A stretch of 64,000 nt of DNA from Streptomyces litmocidini (GCF_014649755.1 NZ_BMTQ01000011.1:124001-188000), one strand, 5' to 3'. Positions 34,368-43,664 are shown, numbered from the stretch's first letter. Translations and numbers: made by a program. The notes: generated from the sequence alone by a model not told the origin.

Positions 34368-35678
34368 TCACCGGTACAGCCGGCGGCCGCAGTGGGGCCA
34401 GGGGCTCGCGCCCCGCTGCACGTACAGCTTCTTCGCGCGGAACGTCTGCTCGGCGGCGGGCGCGTTCTGGGCGGTGCCGGTGCCGCCGAGGGCGTGCCAG
34501 GTGCCGGGGTCGAACTGGTAGAGCCCGCCGTACGTCCCCGAGGGGTCGACCGCGTTCGGGCGGCCGCCGGACTCGCAGGCGGCGAGGGCGCCCCAGTCGA
34601 GGCCGTCGGCGCCGGTGACGGAGGCGGGCAGCGGCCGGGTGCCGATCCGCACCTTGCGGCTGACGGGTTCGCGGACGATCTCCTCGCCGGTCCTGCGGGG
34701 CCGCTGCGCGACGCCGTTGACCGTGCGCAGGCTGTACGTGACGCGGCGGACGCCCGGGGCGCCCTGCCGTTCGACGACCTCGGTGCCGGCGAAGAGCGCG
34801 GGGTCGTGGACCTGCTCGACGGCGTACGGGACGGACTCCTCCCGCACCTGCCGGGAGCCGGTGACGCGCAGCACGTTCACGGTCTGGCCGTCGCGCGGGA
34901 AGGAGCCGGCCGGCACGGAGGTGGTGTCCTGTCCGGAGAGCGTGATCCCGGCCTCGGCGAGGGCCTCCCGGACGGTGGCGGCGTTCGTGCGGACGGTCCG
35001 CTCGCGCCCGTCGGCCAGGAAGGTGACGGCCCGCTCGGTGCGGACGTCGAGGGCGAGGCCCTGGCGGGAGATCGCGGCGCCGCGGGAGGCCGACAGGTGG
35101 GCGCCCTCCGCGCGGACCCCGAGCTGGCGCAGCGCCCCTTCGACGGTCCCGGCGGTCGTCCACACCTGGCGGCGGTGTCCGTCGACGGTGAGGGAGACCG
35201 GCCGCCCGTACCGGACGACGACGTCGTCGCCGTCGGCCAGGGCCTGGTGGGGGCCGGGGGCGACGATGTCGTGCTCGCCGACGGCGACGCCCTCGTCGGC
35301 GAGGAGCTCGGCGACGTCGTCGGCGAAGGTGTGGAGGGTGCGCGGGACGCCGTCGACGGTGAGCTCGACGGCCTTGTCGTCGGCGACGAAGGCGCTGGTG
35401 CCGCCGGCCAGGAAGACGACGACGAGGGCCTGCGGGACGAGCTTCCGCAGTCCTTCCGCGGCGGCTCCGGCGCCCCCGGAAGCCTTGCGGCGGCGGGCGG
35501 CGCGGCGGGACCCGGCCCGGGAGCCCTGCCCGGGGACGGCGCCGGGTGCGGGCGCCGCCCCGGGCGCGGGGGCGACGGGGACGACGAGGGGCGCGGTCAT
35601 GGTCGGCTGCTCGTGCAGGGGCAGCGTGGCGGTCGCCGCCCGCCGTCCGGCCCGGTGACTGCCCTGGGAAGTGCTCAC
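34368..35678 (-). CDS. Resuscitation-promoting factor, RpfB type (DUF348-G5-Rpf)
   Basis: This 436-residue exported muralytic protein has a proline/alanine-rich cytoplasmic head and a span at about 80-97. Three DUF348 modules follow (starting near ELTVDGVPRTLHTFADDVAEL, SLTVDGHRRQVWTT and VTFLADGRERTVRT). A G5 domain comes next (about 270-345), then a C-terminal Rpf transglycosylase fold with the catalytic Glu in WGALAACESGG and PSGTYGGLYQFDPGTW. It cleaves peptidoglycan and promotes spore germination and outgrowth. GTG 35678 lacks a ribosome site; TAGGGT lies 9 bases upstream. S. coelicolor has five rpf genes, and I cannot assign the letter safely. Confidence 0.92.
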   Translation of the reverse strand: MSTSQGSHRAGRRAATATLPLHEQPTMTAPLVVPVAPAPGAAPAPGAVPGQGSRAGSRRAARRRKASGGAGAAAEGLRKLVPQALVVVFLAGGTSAFVADDKAVELTVDGVPRTLHTFADDVAELLADEGVAVGEHDIVAPGPHQALADGDDVVVRYGRPVSLTVDGHRRQVWTTAGTVEGALRQLGVRAEGAHLSASRGAAISRQGLALDVRTERAVTFLADGRERTVRTNAATVREALAEAGITLSGQDTTSVPAGSFPRDGQTVNVLRVTGSRQVREESVPYAVEQVHDPALFAGTEVVERQGAPGVRRVTYSLRTVNGVAQRPRRTGEEIVREPVSRKVRIGTRPLPASVTGADGLDWGALAACESGGRPNAVDPSGTYGGLYQFDPGTWHALGGTGTAQNAPAAEQTFRAKKLYVQRGASPWPHCGRRLYR

Positions 35679-35750
35679 GAGGCCGGGACCCTAGCCCCGG
35701 TCCCGGTCACGCTCCACGACGACCCGACTACTCCACGTAACTGTTATGTA

Positions 35751-36620
35751 TCAGTAATCGAAGGCGCGGGCCGTGTTCGCGGCGATCGCCCCGGCCAGCT
35801 CGTTCTCCCCCATGCCCCGGACCTCCGCCATGGCCCGGACGGTGACCGGGATCAGGTACGGGGCGTTGGGGCGGCCCCGGAACGGCGCGGGGGTGAGGAA
35901 GGGGGCGTCGGTCTCGACGAGGACCAGCTCCAGCGGGGCGACCGCGAGGGCGTCCCGCAGCGGCTGGGCGTTCTTGAAGGTGACGTTGCCGGCGAAGGAC
36001 ATGTAGTAGCCCTTGGCGGCGCAGATCCCGGCCATCTCCGCGTCGCCGGAGTAGCAGTGGAAGACGGTCCGCTCGGGGGCGCCCTCCTCGTCCAGGACGC
36101 GCAGCACGTCGGCGTGGGCCTCCCGGTCGTGGATGACGAGGGCCTTGCCGTGCCGCTTGGCGATCTCGATGTGGGCACGGAAGGAACGCTCCTGCGCGGC
36201 GACGCCCTCGGGTCCGGTGCGGAAGAAGTCGAGGCCGGTCTCGCCGACCCCCCGGACGTGCGGCAGGGCGGCGAGCCGGTCGATCTCGTTCAGGGCGTCG
36301 TCGAGGGCCGCGTCGCCGCCGCCCCGCCGGGCGCCCTGGCGGGACCGGCCGTCGGGGTCGCCGAGGACGATCCTGGGCGCCTCGTTGGGGTGCAGCGCGA
36401 CGGCCGCGTGCACGTTCTCGTGGGCGGCGGCCGTCTCGGCGGCCCACTGCGAGCCCTTCACGTCGCAGCCGACCTGGACGACCGTGGTCACGCCGACGGC
36501 GGCGGCCTTGATCAGCGCCTCCTCGACGGTCCCGGACTGCAGGTCCATGTGGGTGTGCGAGTCCGCGACCTCCACGAGGAGGGGTTCGGGCAGCGGCGGC
36601 GGGGCGTCCTTGGCACTCAT
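35751..36620 (-). CDS. tatD: TatD-family metal-dependent hydrolase (DNase)
   Basis: The 289-residue TIM-barrel enzyme has the metal ligands HTHMD (about residue 22), GETGLDF with the bridging Glu, H in VIHDREAH and FHCYSGD, and D in VETDAPFLTP. TatD enzymes are 3'-5' exonucleases or D-tyrosyl-type hydrolases and often neighbour ksgA and rpf in actinobacteria, as here. A loop of about 20 residues (DPDGRSRQGARRGGGD) is extra. ATG 36620 has TACGAT 7 bases upstream and no ribosome site, so it is probably leaderless. Confidence 0.92.
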   Translation of the reverse strand: MSAKDAPPPLPEPLLVEVADSHTHMDLQSGTVEEALIKAAAVGVTTVVQVGCDVKGSQWAAETAAAHENVHAAVALHPNEAPRIVLGDPDGRSRQGARRGGGDAALDDALNEIDRLAALPHVRGVGETGLDFFRTGPEGVAAQERSFRAHIEIAKRHGKALVIHDREAHADVLRVLDEEGAPERTVFHCYSGDAEMAGICAAKGYYMSFAGNVTFKNAQPLRDALAVAPLELVLVETDAPFLTPAPFRGRPNAPYLIPVTVRAMAEVRGMGENELAGAIAANTARAFDY

Positions 36621-36627
36621 GGCCCCG

Positions 36628-36633
36628 ATCGTA
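36628..36633 (-). promoter_or_regulatory. Putative leaderless -10 hexamer for tatD
   Basis: TACGAT on the minus strand lies 7 bases before the ATG at 36620. Confidence 0.55.
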
Positions 36634-36660
36634 CGAGGACCATGAGTGCCCCCGCGTGGC

Positions 36661-37080
36661 CTACTGGTGACGCCGGAAGGGGTGGAAGAGGTCCGACAGG
36701 TGCCAGTGGTGCGGCACCGGCGGCTTCTCGGGAGCGTCCTCGGTCAGCTCCTGGCCGATGGGACCGGCCGGCGAGACGGGCTTCGTCGCCCGCGCCCCGT
36801 GGTGGTGCTTCTCGGTCGCGGCGATCAGGTCGAGCACCGACGACACCTGCCCCGCGCGCATGATGCGGACGACGTGGCCGCCGCAGTTCATGCAGGTGGG
36901 ACTGGACAGCGGGGACGGTACCCGCTCCCCGTCGGCCTTGTAGACGACGAATTCCTGTCCGGCGGCGTCGACGTGGTGCTCGATGTCGTACGCCTGCTCC
37001 CAGCCGTATCCACAGCGCATGCAGGCGAAGGCGTACGCCTCATGGGCGACGGATATGCCGGTGCCGGTGATCTCGCTCAT
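36661..37080 (-). CDS. Zinc-ribbon protein, conserved hypothetical
   Basis: The 139-residue soluble protein has two CxxC pairs, C20-MR-C23 and C63-MN-C66, which form a likely zinc ribbon. A histidine cluster (EKHHHG) lies further on, with PVPHHWHLSDLFHPFRRHQ at the C-terminus. The spacing between CxxC pairs (about 40 residues) contains a DIEHHVDAAGQEFVVYKADG strand region. No function is known to me. ATG 37080 follows AGGAGCTGGC. It is located between tatD and rsmI on the same strand and is perhaps an RNA- or DNA-contacting protein. Confidence 0.75.
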   Translation of the reverse strand: MSEITGTGISVAHEAYAFACMRCGYGWEQAYDIEHHVDAAGQEFVVYKADGERVPSPLSSPTCMNCGGHVVRIMRAGQVSSVLDLIAATEKHHHGARATKPVSPAGPIGQELTEDAPEKPPVPHHWHLSDLFHPFRRHQ

Positions 37081-37218
37081 GCCAGCTCCTCTCCACTGAT
37101 CAGTGGACGCCTTTTCGGGCCGGAGCGCATCAGCGGGGAAGGAACCATGGAAGGCTTTTGGCTCTTCCCTTGCCAAGCGCCCTGGGAAGAGACCCGGCGC
37201 CGGTTTCGGCTTTGCCTT

Positions 37219-38097
37219 TCAGATTAGTCCTTTACCCTTTCCGGGGCCTGATGCGTCCGCGTTCTTTGCCGCGACCACGGCATCGAACACCTCCCGCTTG
37301 GGAAGCCCCGCCTCGGCCGCGACGGCGGCGATCGCCTCCTTGCGGCGCTCCCCCGCCTCCTCGCGCACCCGCACCCTGCGCACCAGCTCCTCCGCGTCGA
37401 GCTCGGCGGGCCCGGTCTCCGGGGCGCCCTCGACGACGACGGTGATCTCGCCCCGCACGCCCTCCGCGGCCCAGGCGGCGAGCTCGGCCAGCGGGCCGCG
37501 CTTGACCTCCTCGTACGTCTTGGTCAGCTCGCGGCAGACGGCGGCCCGGCGCTCGGCGCCGAAGACCTCGGCCATCGCGGCGAGGGTGTCGTCGAGCCGG
37601 TGCGGGGCCTCGAAGTACACGAGCGTCCTCCGCTCGTCCGCGACCTCGCGCAGACGTCCGAGCCGCTCGCCGGCCTTCCTCGGCAGGAAGCCCTCGAAGC
37701 AGAAGCGGTCCACGGGGAGGCCGGAGAGGGCGAGCGCGGTGAGCACGGCGGACGGGCCGGGCACGGCCGTCACCTTGATGTCCCGCTCGACGGCGGCGGC
37801 GACGAGCCGGTAGCCGGGGTCCGAGACGGACGGCATGCCCGCGTCGGTCACCAGCAGCACGCGCGCGCCGCCGGCCAGCGCCTCGACCAGCTCGGGCGTA
37901 CGGGCGGACTCGTTCCCCTCGAAGTACGAGACGACCCGGCCCGTGGTGTGGATGCCGAGCGCCCGGGTGAGGCCGCGCAGCCTCCGGGTGTCCTCGGCGG
38001 CCACGATGTCCGCGCTCTCCAGTTCGGTGGCGAGCCGGGGCGGGGCGTCCGCGATGTCACCGATGGGGGTCCCTGCGAGTACCAGCGTTCCTGTCAC
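37219..38097 (-). CDS. rsmI: 16S rRNA (cytidine1402-2'-O)-methyltransferase
   Basis: The 292-residue enzyme methylates the 2'-OH of C1402 in the ribosomal P site. TP-methylase signatures are LVLAGTPIGDIADAPPRL, AAEDTRRL, VTDAGMPSVSDPG, VPGPSAVLTALALSGLP and FEGFLPRK. GTG 38097 (TGTLVLAG) is preferred over ATG 38106 because GGGAGG then lies at proper spacing and family members start there. It diverges from pmt across about 60 bases. Confidence 0.95.
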   Translation of the reverse strand: MTGTLVLAGTPIGDIADAPPRLATELESADIVAAEDTRRLRGLTRALGIHTTGRVVSYFEGNESARTPELVEALAGGARVLLVTDAGMPSVSDPGYRLVAAAVERDIKVTAVPGPSAVLTALALSGLPVDRFCFEGFLPRKAGERLGRLREVADERRTLVYFEAPHRLDDTLAAMAEVFGAERRAAVCRELTKTYEEVKRGPLAELAAWAAEGVRGEITVVVEGAPETGPAELDAEELVRRVRVREEAGERRKEAIAAVAAEAGLPKREVFDAVVAAKNADASGPGKGKGLI

Positions 38098-38146
38098 ACG
38101 GAACATCCTCCCAGCCCGGACAGGCGACTCGCACAGGCGCGTTCCC

Positions 38147-38152
38147 TACGAT
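38147..38152 (+). promoter_or_regulatory. Putative leaderless -10 hexamer for pmt
   Basis: TACGAT lies 6 bases before GTG 38159, and no ribosome site precedes the GTG. Confidence 0.55.
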
Positions 38153-38158
38153 GGCGCG

Positions 38159-39913
38159 GTGACCAGTACCGCACCCGAGGCCCTGGAGGGCCAGCACCCC
38201 ATGGCGGCGCCCGTGGCAGAGCCCTCTTCCTGGCAGCGGAGGCTGCGACGGTTCGGCTACGCGCCGCCGGCCCCGGACACCGCGCCCATCGGGCTGCGCG
38301 AGCGGCTCGTCCCCCCGTACACCCGGCCCTCCGCCCGGACGTGGTCGCTGCTCGGCATCGGCCCCGGGCCCGCCGAGCGGCTGTGGCGGCTCCTCGCCTG
38401 GGGCGGTCCGCTGCTGGTCACGGCGGTGGCGGGCCTGCTGCGGTTCTGGAACCTGGGCAAGCCGCACGCGGTGATATTCGACGAGACGTACTACGCCAAG
38501 GACTCCTGGGCCCTGATCAACCAGGGGTACGAGGGGGCCTGGCCGAAGGACATCGACAAGACGATCCTGAAGGACCCGGGCTCGGTCCTGATCCCGACCG
38601 ACCCCGGGTACGTCGTCCACCCGCCGATGGGCAAATGGGTGATCGGCGTCGGCGAGAAGCTCTTCGGCTTCGAGCCCTTCGGCTGGCGCTTCATGGTGGC
38701 GCTCCTCGGCACGCTCTCCGTGCTGATGCTGTGCCGGATCGGCCGGCGCCTCTTCCGCTCGACGTTCCTCGGCTGTCTGGCGGGCCTGCTGCTCGCCGTC
38801 GACGGGCTGCACTTCGTGATGAGCCGCACCGCGCTGCTCGACCAGGTGCTGATGTTCTTCGTGCTCGCCGCCTTCGGCTGTCTCCTGCTCGACCGGGACC
38901 GGACGCGGGCGCGGCTCGCGGCGGCGCTGCCGGAGGACGAGGAGGGGGTGCTGCGGCCCGACGCGGAGGTCGCGGAGGCCCTGCGCCTGGGCTGGCGGCC
39001 GTGGCGGCTCGCGGCCGGCGTGTCCCTCGGCCTCGCGGCGGCGACCAAGTGGAACGGCCTGTACGTGATGGTCGGCTTCGGCCTGCTGACGGTGCTGTGG
39101 GACGTGGGCGCCCGGCGCACGGCGGGCGCGGTCCGCCCGTACGCCTCCGTGGTCAGGAAGGACCTGCTGCCGGCGTTCGTGTCGGTGGTGCCGGTGGCGA
39201 TCGGGACGTACCTGGCGACCTGGACGGGCTGGCTGGTCAGCGACAAGGGCTACTTCCGCCACTGGGCCGAGGACCACGACAAGCAGGTCGGGGGCGGCAC
39301 CTGGGGCTGGCTCCCGGACTGGCTGCGCAGTCTCTGGCACTACGAGTCCGAGGTGTACACCTTCCACGTCGGCCTCACCTCGCCGCACACCTACCAGTCG
39401 AACCCCTGGTCCTGGATCGTCCTCGGCCGCCCCGTCTCGTACTTCTACGAGTCCCCCGCCCCCGGCACGAAGGGCTGCCCGGCGACCGCGACGGAGAAGT
39501 GCGCCCAGGAGGTCCTGGCCCTCGGCACCCCGCTCCTCTGGTGGGCGGCCTGCTTCGCGATCCTGTACGTCCTGTGGCGCTGGGCCTTCCGCCGCGACTG
39601 GCGGGCGGGCGCGATCGCCTGCGGCGTCGCGGCCGGCTGGCTCCCCTGGTTCCTTTACCAGGAACGCACCATCTTCCTTTTCTACGCGGTCGTCTTCGTG
39701 CCTTTCCTGTGCCTGGCGGTGACCATGATGCTGGGCGCGCTCATCGGCCCCCGCGGTTCATCGGAAAGACGCCGCACATTCGGCGCGGTGGCGGCGGGAT
39801 GTCTCGTCCTGCTCATCGTCTGGAATTTCATCTACTTCTGGCCCATCTATACCGGCACCCCCATTCCGCTGGACCAGTGGCGGGCCCGGATGTGGCTGGA
39901 CACCTGGGTGTAG
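38159..39913 (+). CDS. pmt: Dolichyl-phosphate-mannose-protein mannosyltransferase
   Basis: The 584-residue polytopic GT39-type enzyme moves mannose from polyprenyl-phosphate-mannose onto Ser/Thr of exported proteins during Sec transport. The first external loop has the catalytic VIFDETYYAKD (Asp-Glu). Then come HPPMGKW, many spans and a C-terminal FYQERTIFLFYAV-like region (LYQERTIFLFYAVVF). The cytoplasmic head of about 85 residues is normal for actinobacteria. Loss in S. coelicolor gives phage resistance and antibiotic sensitivity. Candidate substrates here include the exported propeller proteins, Rpf and the PBP; this is inference. Confidence 0.94.
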   Translation: MTSTAPEALEGQHPMAAPVAEPSSWQRRLRRFGYAPPAPDTAPIGLRERLVPPYTRPSARTWSLLGIGPGPAERLWRLLAWGGPLLVTAVAGLLRFWNLGKPHAVIFDETYYAKDSWALINQGYEGAWPKDIDKTILKDPGSVLIPTDPGYVVHPPMGKWVIGVGEKLFGFEPFGWRFMVALLGTLSVLMLCRIGRRLFRSTFLGCLAGLLLAVDGLHFVMSRTALLDQVLMFFVLAAFGCLLLDRDRTRARLAAALPEDEEGVLRPDAEVAEALRLGWRPWRLAAGVSLGLAAATKWNGLYVMVGFGLLTVLWDVGARRTAGAVRPYASVVRKDLLPAFVSVVPVAIGTYLATWTGWLVSDKGYFRHWAEDHDKQVGGGTWGWLPDWLRSLWHYESEVYTFHVGLTSPHTYQSNPWSWIVLGRPVSYFYESPAPGTKGCPATATEKCAQEVLALGTPLLWWAACFAILYVLWRWAFRRDWRAGAIACGVAAGWLPWFLYQERTIFLFYAVVFVPFLCLAVTMMLGALIGPRGSSERRRTFGAVAAGCLVLLIVWNFIYFWPIYTGTPIPLDQWRARMWLDTWV

Positions 39914-40041
39914 CCCGGCGTCCGGGTCCGAGTCCGGTACAACCTTCCGCGCCGCCACGGAGTCGAACGGGTGCACGGGGAAGCGCCACGGGCGCTTCCC
40001 GCAGCACCAGAGGCTCCGCAGCCGGGGCCCGGGAGGTTTTC

Positions 40042-41382
40042 GTGACACGTGTGCGTACGGCCGTGGTGGCGGCGGCGCTGGTCGCGGCGCTGGCGCCGGT
40101 GACGTTCGAGGGGCCGGCGGCGTTCGCCGCGTCCCCCGCGGCGGCGGTCGGAACGGCCGCCGAGGTCGGAACGGCCGCCGAGGCCGGGACGGTCGTCCAG
40201 GAGGGCGGCCGGCTGACCGTTCCGGCGGGCGAGGAAGGGCCGGTGACACTGCGGTTCACCGCCATGCTCCCGGCGGGCGTCCAGGGGCCGGTGACCGCCT
40301 CCTTCGAACTGGACACCTGGCTGGCGGAGGGCGAGGCGGGCAGCTCGCCGGTGAGCGAGGACGTGATCCGCTCCACCTGCGCGGTCAACGGCGTCCCGTA
40401 CGGCGCGTGTGCGTGGCACATGCCCTACTTCCCGCCCGAGCTGCCGGACCCGCCCGTCCGCCCCTCCCTCGACCTTCCCGCGGTGCCGGCCGCCGAGACC
40501 CTCGCCTACGCCGTCACCCTGGACGCCGACCGGACCGCGGCCGTGCTGGGCCACCCGGACGCTCTCGTCCAGCTGAGGGACGGCACGGGCGCGACCGTGG
40601 CCAGGGGCACGCTCGGCCTCGACTTCGTCCCCGGGACGCCCCCCGCGGACCAGCGCGGCGCCCTGCACGCGCGGGACCGGGACGGCGTGCTGTGGCGGTA
40701 CGAGGGCACGGGCGACGTCTCCCGGCCGTTCGCGACGCGCAAGCGGGTCGGCGGCGGCTGGAACGCCTACACCGCCGTCGTCCCGCTCACGAGCCCCACG
40801 GCCGACGGCCGGGGCGACGTCGTCGCCCGCGACAGGGCGGGGGTCCTCTGGTACTACCGGGGCACCGGCAAGCCCTCCGCGCCCTTCGCGCCGCGGCAGC
40901 GGGTCGGCGGCGGCTGGAACGTCTACACGGCCCTCGTCGGCGTCGGCGACGGCAGTCTGGCCGCCCGGGACAGGGACGGCGTGCTGTGGCGCTACAAGAA
41001 GGAGTACGGCACGCTGTACGGGCCGCGGCAGCGAGTGGGCGGCGGCTGGAACACGTACACCGCCCTGACCATGTCGGGCGCCCGCGACGGGGCTCTGGCC
41101 CGGGACGGGGACGGCGCGCTGTGGAAGTACGACTACCGGGGCTCCTATCCCTCCCCGCCCTTCCAGCAGCGCCGGCGCGTCGGCGGCGGGTGGAACACGT
41201 ACACGGCGATCACGGGCACCGCCGAACTCGGACGTGACGAGAACCCCGACCTCGTCGCACGGGGCGGGGACGGCAGGCTCTGGCTCCACCAGGGCGTGCG
41301 CGACCCCCTGTCCGGCCTCGTCCCCGGCTCCTCCCGCTCCCTCGTCGGCGGCGGCTGGAACGTCTACGACCTGATGTTCTGA
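40042..41382 (+). CDS. Secreted FG-GAP-like repeat protein (copy 3, divergent)
   Basis: The 446-residue protein has a signal peptide (VRTAVVAAALVAALAPVTFEG). An immunoglobulin-like N-terminal part (about 60-200) includes a cysteine pair (C in STCAVNG and YGACAWH). Five repeats of ARDRDGVLWRYEGTG ... VGGGWN.YTA follow. The repeats clearly match those of the 13636 and 15556 genes, but the DxDGDG calcium loops are mostly degraded. GTG 40042 has GGGAGG five bases upstream. It follows pmt by 128 bases on the same strand, so it may be co-expressed with or modified by Pmt. Confidence 0.8.
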   Translation: MTRVRTAVVAAALVAALAPVTFEGPAAFAASPAAAVGTAAEVGTAAEAGTVVQEGGRLTVPAGEEGPVTLRFTAMLPAGVQGPVTASFELDTWLAEGEAGSSPVSEDVIRSTCAVNGVPYGACAWHMPYFPPELPDPPVRPSLDLPAVPAAETLAYAVTLDADRTAAVLGHPDALVQLRDGTGATVARGTLGLDFVPGTPPADQRGALHARDRDGVLWRYEGTGDVSRPFATRKRVGGGWNAYTAVVPLTSPTADGRGDVVARDRAGVLWYYRGTGKPSAPFAPRQRVGGGWNVYTALVGVGDGSLAARDRDGVLWRYKKEYGTLYGPRQRVGGGWNTYTALTMSGARDGALARDGDGALWKYDYRGSYPSPPFQQRRRVGGGWNTYTAITGTAELGRDENPDLVARGGDGRLWLHQGVRDPLSGLVPGSSRSLVGGGWNVYDLMF

Positions 41383-41478
41383 GCGGTCCGCGTCTGACAG
41401 ATGTGGCGAAAGTTCCTCGACACGCCTCCACGGCCGCTGATTCACTCGTGGGTCCACCTGGGGAGGGGAGGCGCAGTC

Positions 41479-43122
41479 ATGCGCAGCGGGGCCAAGGTCG
41501 CGATCGTCGGGGGCGTGTTCGCCGTCGTGGCGAGCGGCGTCGGATACGGGGGCTACAACCTCTGGAACGGGATCACGGGCGGCGGGACCTCCGTGGACGC
41601 CAAGGCCGGTGACGCGCCGAGGACGGGGCCGCTCGGCGCCGAGGAGGTCACGACGGCCGCGAAGGACTTCCTGGCGGCCTGGGCCGCCGGTGAGCCGGAA
41701 CGGGCGGCCCAGCTGACGGACGACCCGGTCATGGCGGGCCCGGCGGTCGCCTCCTACCGGGAGGACGCGAAGGTCTCGAAAGCGGTCATCACCCCGGGGG
41801 CGGCCGTCGGGACGAGGGTGCCGTTCACCGTGAAGGCGACGGTCACCCACGAGGGCGTGTCCAAGGACTGGTCGTACGCCTCCGAACTGACCGTGGTGCG
41901 GGGGCGGACCACCGGCCGGCCGCTGGTGAAGTGGCGGCCGGCCGTGCTGCACCCGCGGCTGACGGCGGCGGGGACCCTGCGGACGGGCGTCGCGGGAACC
42001 CCGCCCGTGAAGGCCGTCGACCGGAACGGCGTGGAACTGACGGCGGAGAAGTACCCGTCGCTCGGGCCGGTCCTGGAGGAACTGCGCAGGCGGTACGGGG
42101 CGAAGGTCGACGGCACGGCCGGCGTCGAGACGTACGTCGACTCGGGCAGCGAGGCCGTCGCCGACACCACGCTCCTCGTCCTGTCGAAGGGAAAGCCGGG
42201 CAGGCTGAGGACGACGATCGACGCGGGGGTCCAGGCGGCGGCCGAGAAGGCGGTCAAGGGATTCGGCTCGGCCTCGGTGGCCGCGATCGAGCCGTCGACG
42301 GGGGCGATACGGGCGGTCGCCAACCATCCCGTCAAGGAGTTCAACACCGCGTTCATGGGGGCGCAGGCCCCCGGCTCGACGATGAAGATCGTCACGGCGA
42401 CGATGATGATGCGGAACGGCCTGGCGACGCCCGACACCCCGGTCGAGTGTCCCCCCGACGTCCTGTCGAGGGGCAGGACCTTCCAGAACCTCGACAGGTT
42501 CGGCATCACCGGCGGCACCCTCACCGACGCCTTCAGCCGTTCCTGCAACACCGCCTTCATCAAGGCGATCACCAAGCTCAGCGACAAGGGCATCGCGGAC
42601 ACCGCCCTCGGCGCGACCGCCCGCGACTCCTTCGGCATCGGTCAGACGTGGAACATCGGCGTCCAGGCGGCGGACGGTTCCGTACCGGAGTCCGCGGGCG
42701 CCGAGACCCCCGCCTCGTACATCGGCCAGGGCAGGATCACGATGAGCGCCCTGAACGTCGCCTCGCTCTCCGCGACCGTGGAGAACGGCCGGTTCCTCCA
42801 GCCCTACCTGGTGGCGAAGGAGCTCGACGGCCGCGAGTTCGCCCGGGCCGAGCCGCTCCCCCGCGACGTCGCGAACGGGCTGCGCGCGATGATGAACGAG
42901 ACGGCCACCAGCCGTCTCGGCACCGCGACGAAGGCGATGGCCGGGGTCCCCTCCCCGAAGGGCGCGAAGACCGGCTCGGCCGAACTCGACGACCAGGCCG
43001 TCTCCAACAGCTGGTTCACCGGCTACTCCGGCGACCTCGCGGCCGCGGCCGTCGTCCAGGCGGGCGGGCACGGCGGCGACGCGGCCGGCCCGGTGGTCGC
43101 GCAGGTGCTGAAGGCGAGGTGA
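41479..43122 (+). CDS. Class B penicillin-binding protein with MecA-like N-terminal domain
   Basis: The 547-residue transpeptidase is anchored by one N-terminal span (about 6-27). An NTF2-like MecA_N domain (about 52-160) and a dimerisation part follow. The penicillin-binding domain has S300-TM-K303, S355-C-N357 and K497-T-G499. It cross-links peptidoglycan. In S. coelicolor the homologous position holds PBPs linked to the spore-wall synthesis complex, and ssgE is nearby here too, so a sporulation-wall role is plausible. ATG 41479 follows GGGGAGG. No beta-lactam resistance can be inferred. Confidence 0.9.
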   Translation: MRSGAKVAIVGGVFAVVASGVGYGGYNLWNGITGGGTSVDAKAGDAPRTGPLGAEEVTTAAKDFLAAWAAGEPERAAQLTDDPVMAGPAVASYREDAKVSKAVITPGAAVGTRVPFTVKATVTHEGVSKDWSYASELTVVRGRTTGRPLVKWRPAVLHPRLTAAGTLRTGVAGTPPVKAVDRNGVELTAEKYPSLGPVLEELRRRYGAKVDGTAGVETYVDSGSEAVADTTLLVLSKGKPGRLRTTIDAGVQAAAEKAVKGFGSASVAAIEPSTGAIRAVANHPVKEFNTAFMGAQAPGSTMKIVTATMMMRNGLATPDTPVECPPDVLSRGRTFQNLDRFGITGGTLTDAFSRSCNTAFIKAITKLSDKGIADTALGATARDSFGIGQTWNIGVQAADGSVPESAGAETPASYIGQGRITMSALNVASLSATVENGRFLQPYLVAKELDGREFARAEPLPRDVANGLRAMMNETATSRLGTATKAMAGVPSPKGAKTGSAELDDQAVSNSWFTGYSGDLAAAAVVQAGGHGGDAAGPVVAQVLKAR

Positions 43123-43162
43123 TCCTCGCGCGACCCGGTCGCGTGCCCCGTACACCGACCGC

Positions 43163-43168
43163 TAGCGT
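43163..43168 (+). promoter_or_regulatory. Putative leaderless -10 hexamer for the first ybaK-type gene
   Basis: TAGCGT lies 7 bases before ATG 43176, with no ribosome site. Confidence 0.5.
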
Positions 43169-43175
43169 GCGGGCC

Positions 43176-43664
43176 ATGACGACGTCACACGCCGATGCCC
43201 ACCCCCGGTTCGCCGCCGCGCTCCGGGAGCTGGGGCTCGATGTCGAGATCCGGCGCTTCCCGGACGAGACCCGCACCGCGCGACAGGCCGCCGACGCCAT
43301 CGGCTGCGAGGTCGCGGAGATCGTGAAGTCGCTGGTCTTCGCGGCCGACGGGGTACCGGTCCTCGTCCTGATGGACGGCGCGTCGCGGGTGGACGTGGAG
43401 CGGGTGCGGCAGGAGCTGGGCGCGGAGGAGGTGACCCGGGCGGACGCGAAGGCGGTCCGGGAGACCACGGGGTACGCGATCGGGGGCGTGCCGCCGTTCG
43501 GGCACCGGACCAGGACGCGGGTCCTCGCCGACCGGGGCGTCCTCGACCACCCGGTGGTGTGGGCGGCGGCGGGCACCCCGCACACGGTCTTCGCGATGGA
43601 CCCGAAGGCGCTGGTCGCACATGCGGGCGGCACGCTGGTGGACGTCCGCGAGCCCTCCGCGTGA
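43176..43664 (+). CDS. YbaK/EbsC-type aminoacyl-tRNA deacylase
   Basis: The 162-residue single-domain protein has the YbaK core: EIVKSLVFAADGVPVLVLMDGASRVD with the catalytic Lys, then RETTGYAIGGVPPFGH. These proteins deacylate mischarged tRNA, usually Cys- or Ala-tRNA(Pro). A second, diverged YbaK-domain gene lies at 46148. The stop overlaps the start of the EamA transporter (GTGA), so the two are coupled. Confidence 0.88.
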   Translation: MTTSHADAHPRFAAALRELGLDVEIRRFPDETRTARQAADAIGCEVAEIVKSLVFAADGVPVLVLMDGASRVDVERVRQELGAEEVTRADAKAVRETTGYAIGGVPPFGHRTRTRVLADRGVLDHPVVWAAAGTPHTVFAMDPKALVAHAGGTLVDVREPSA

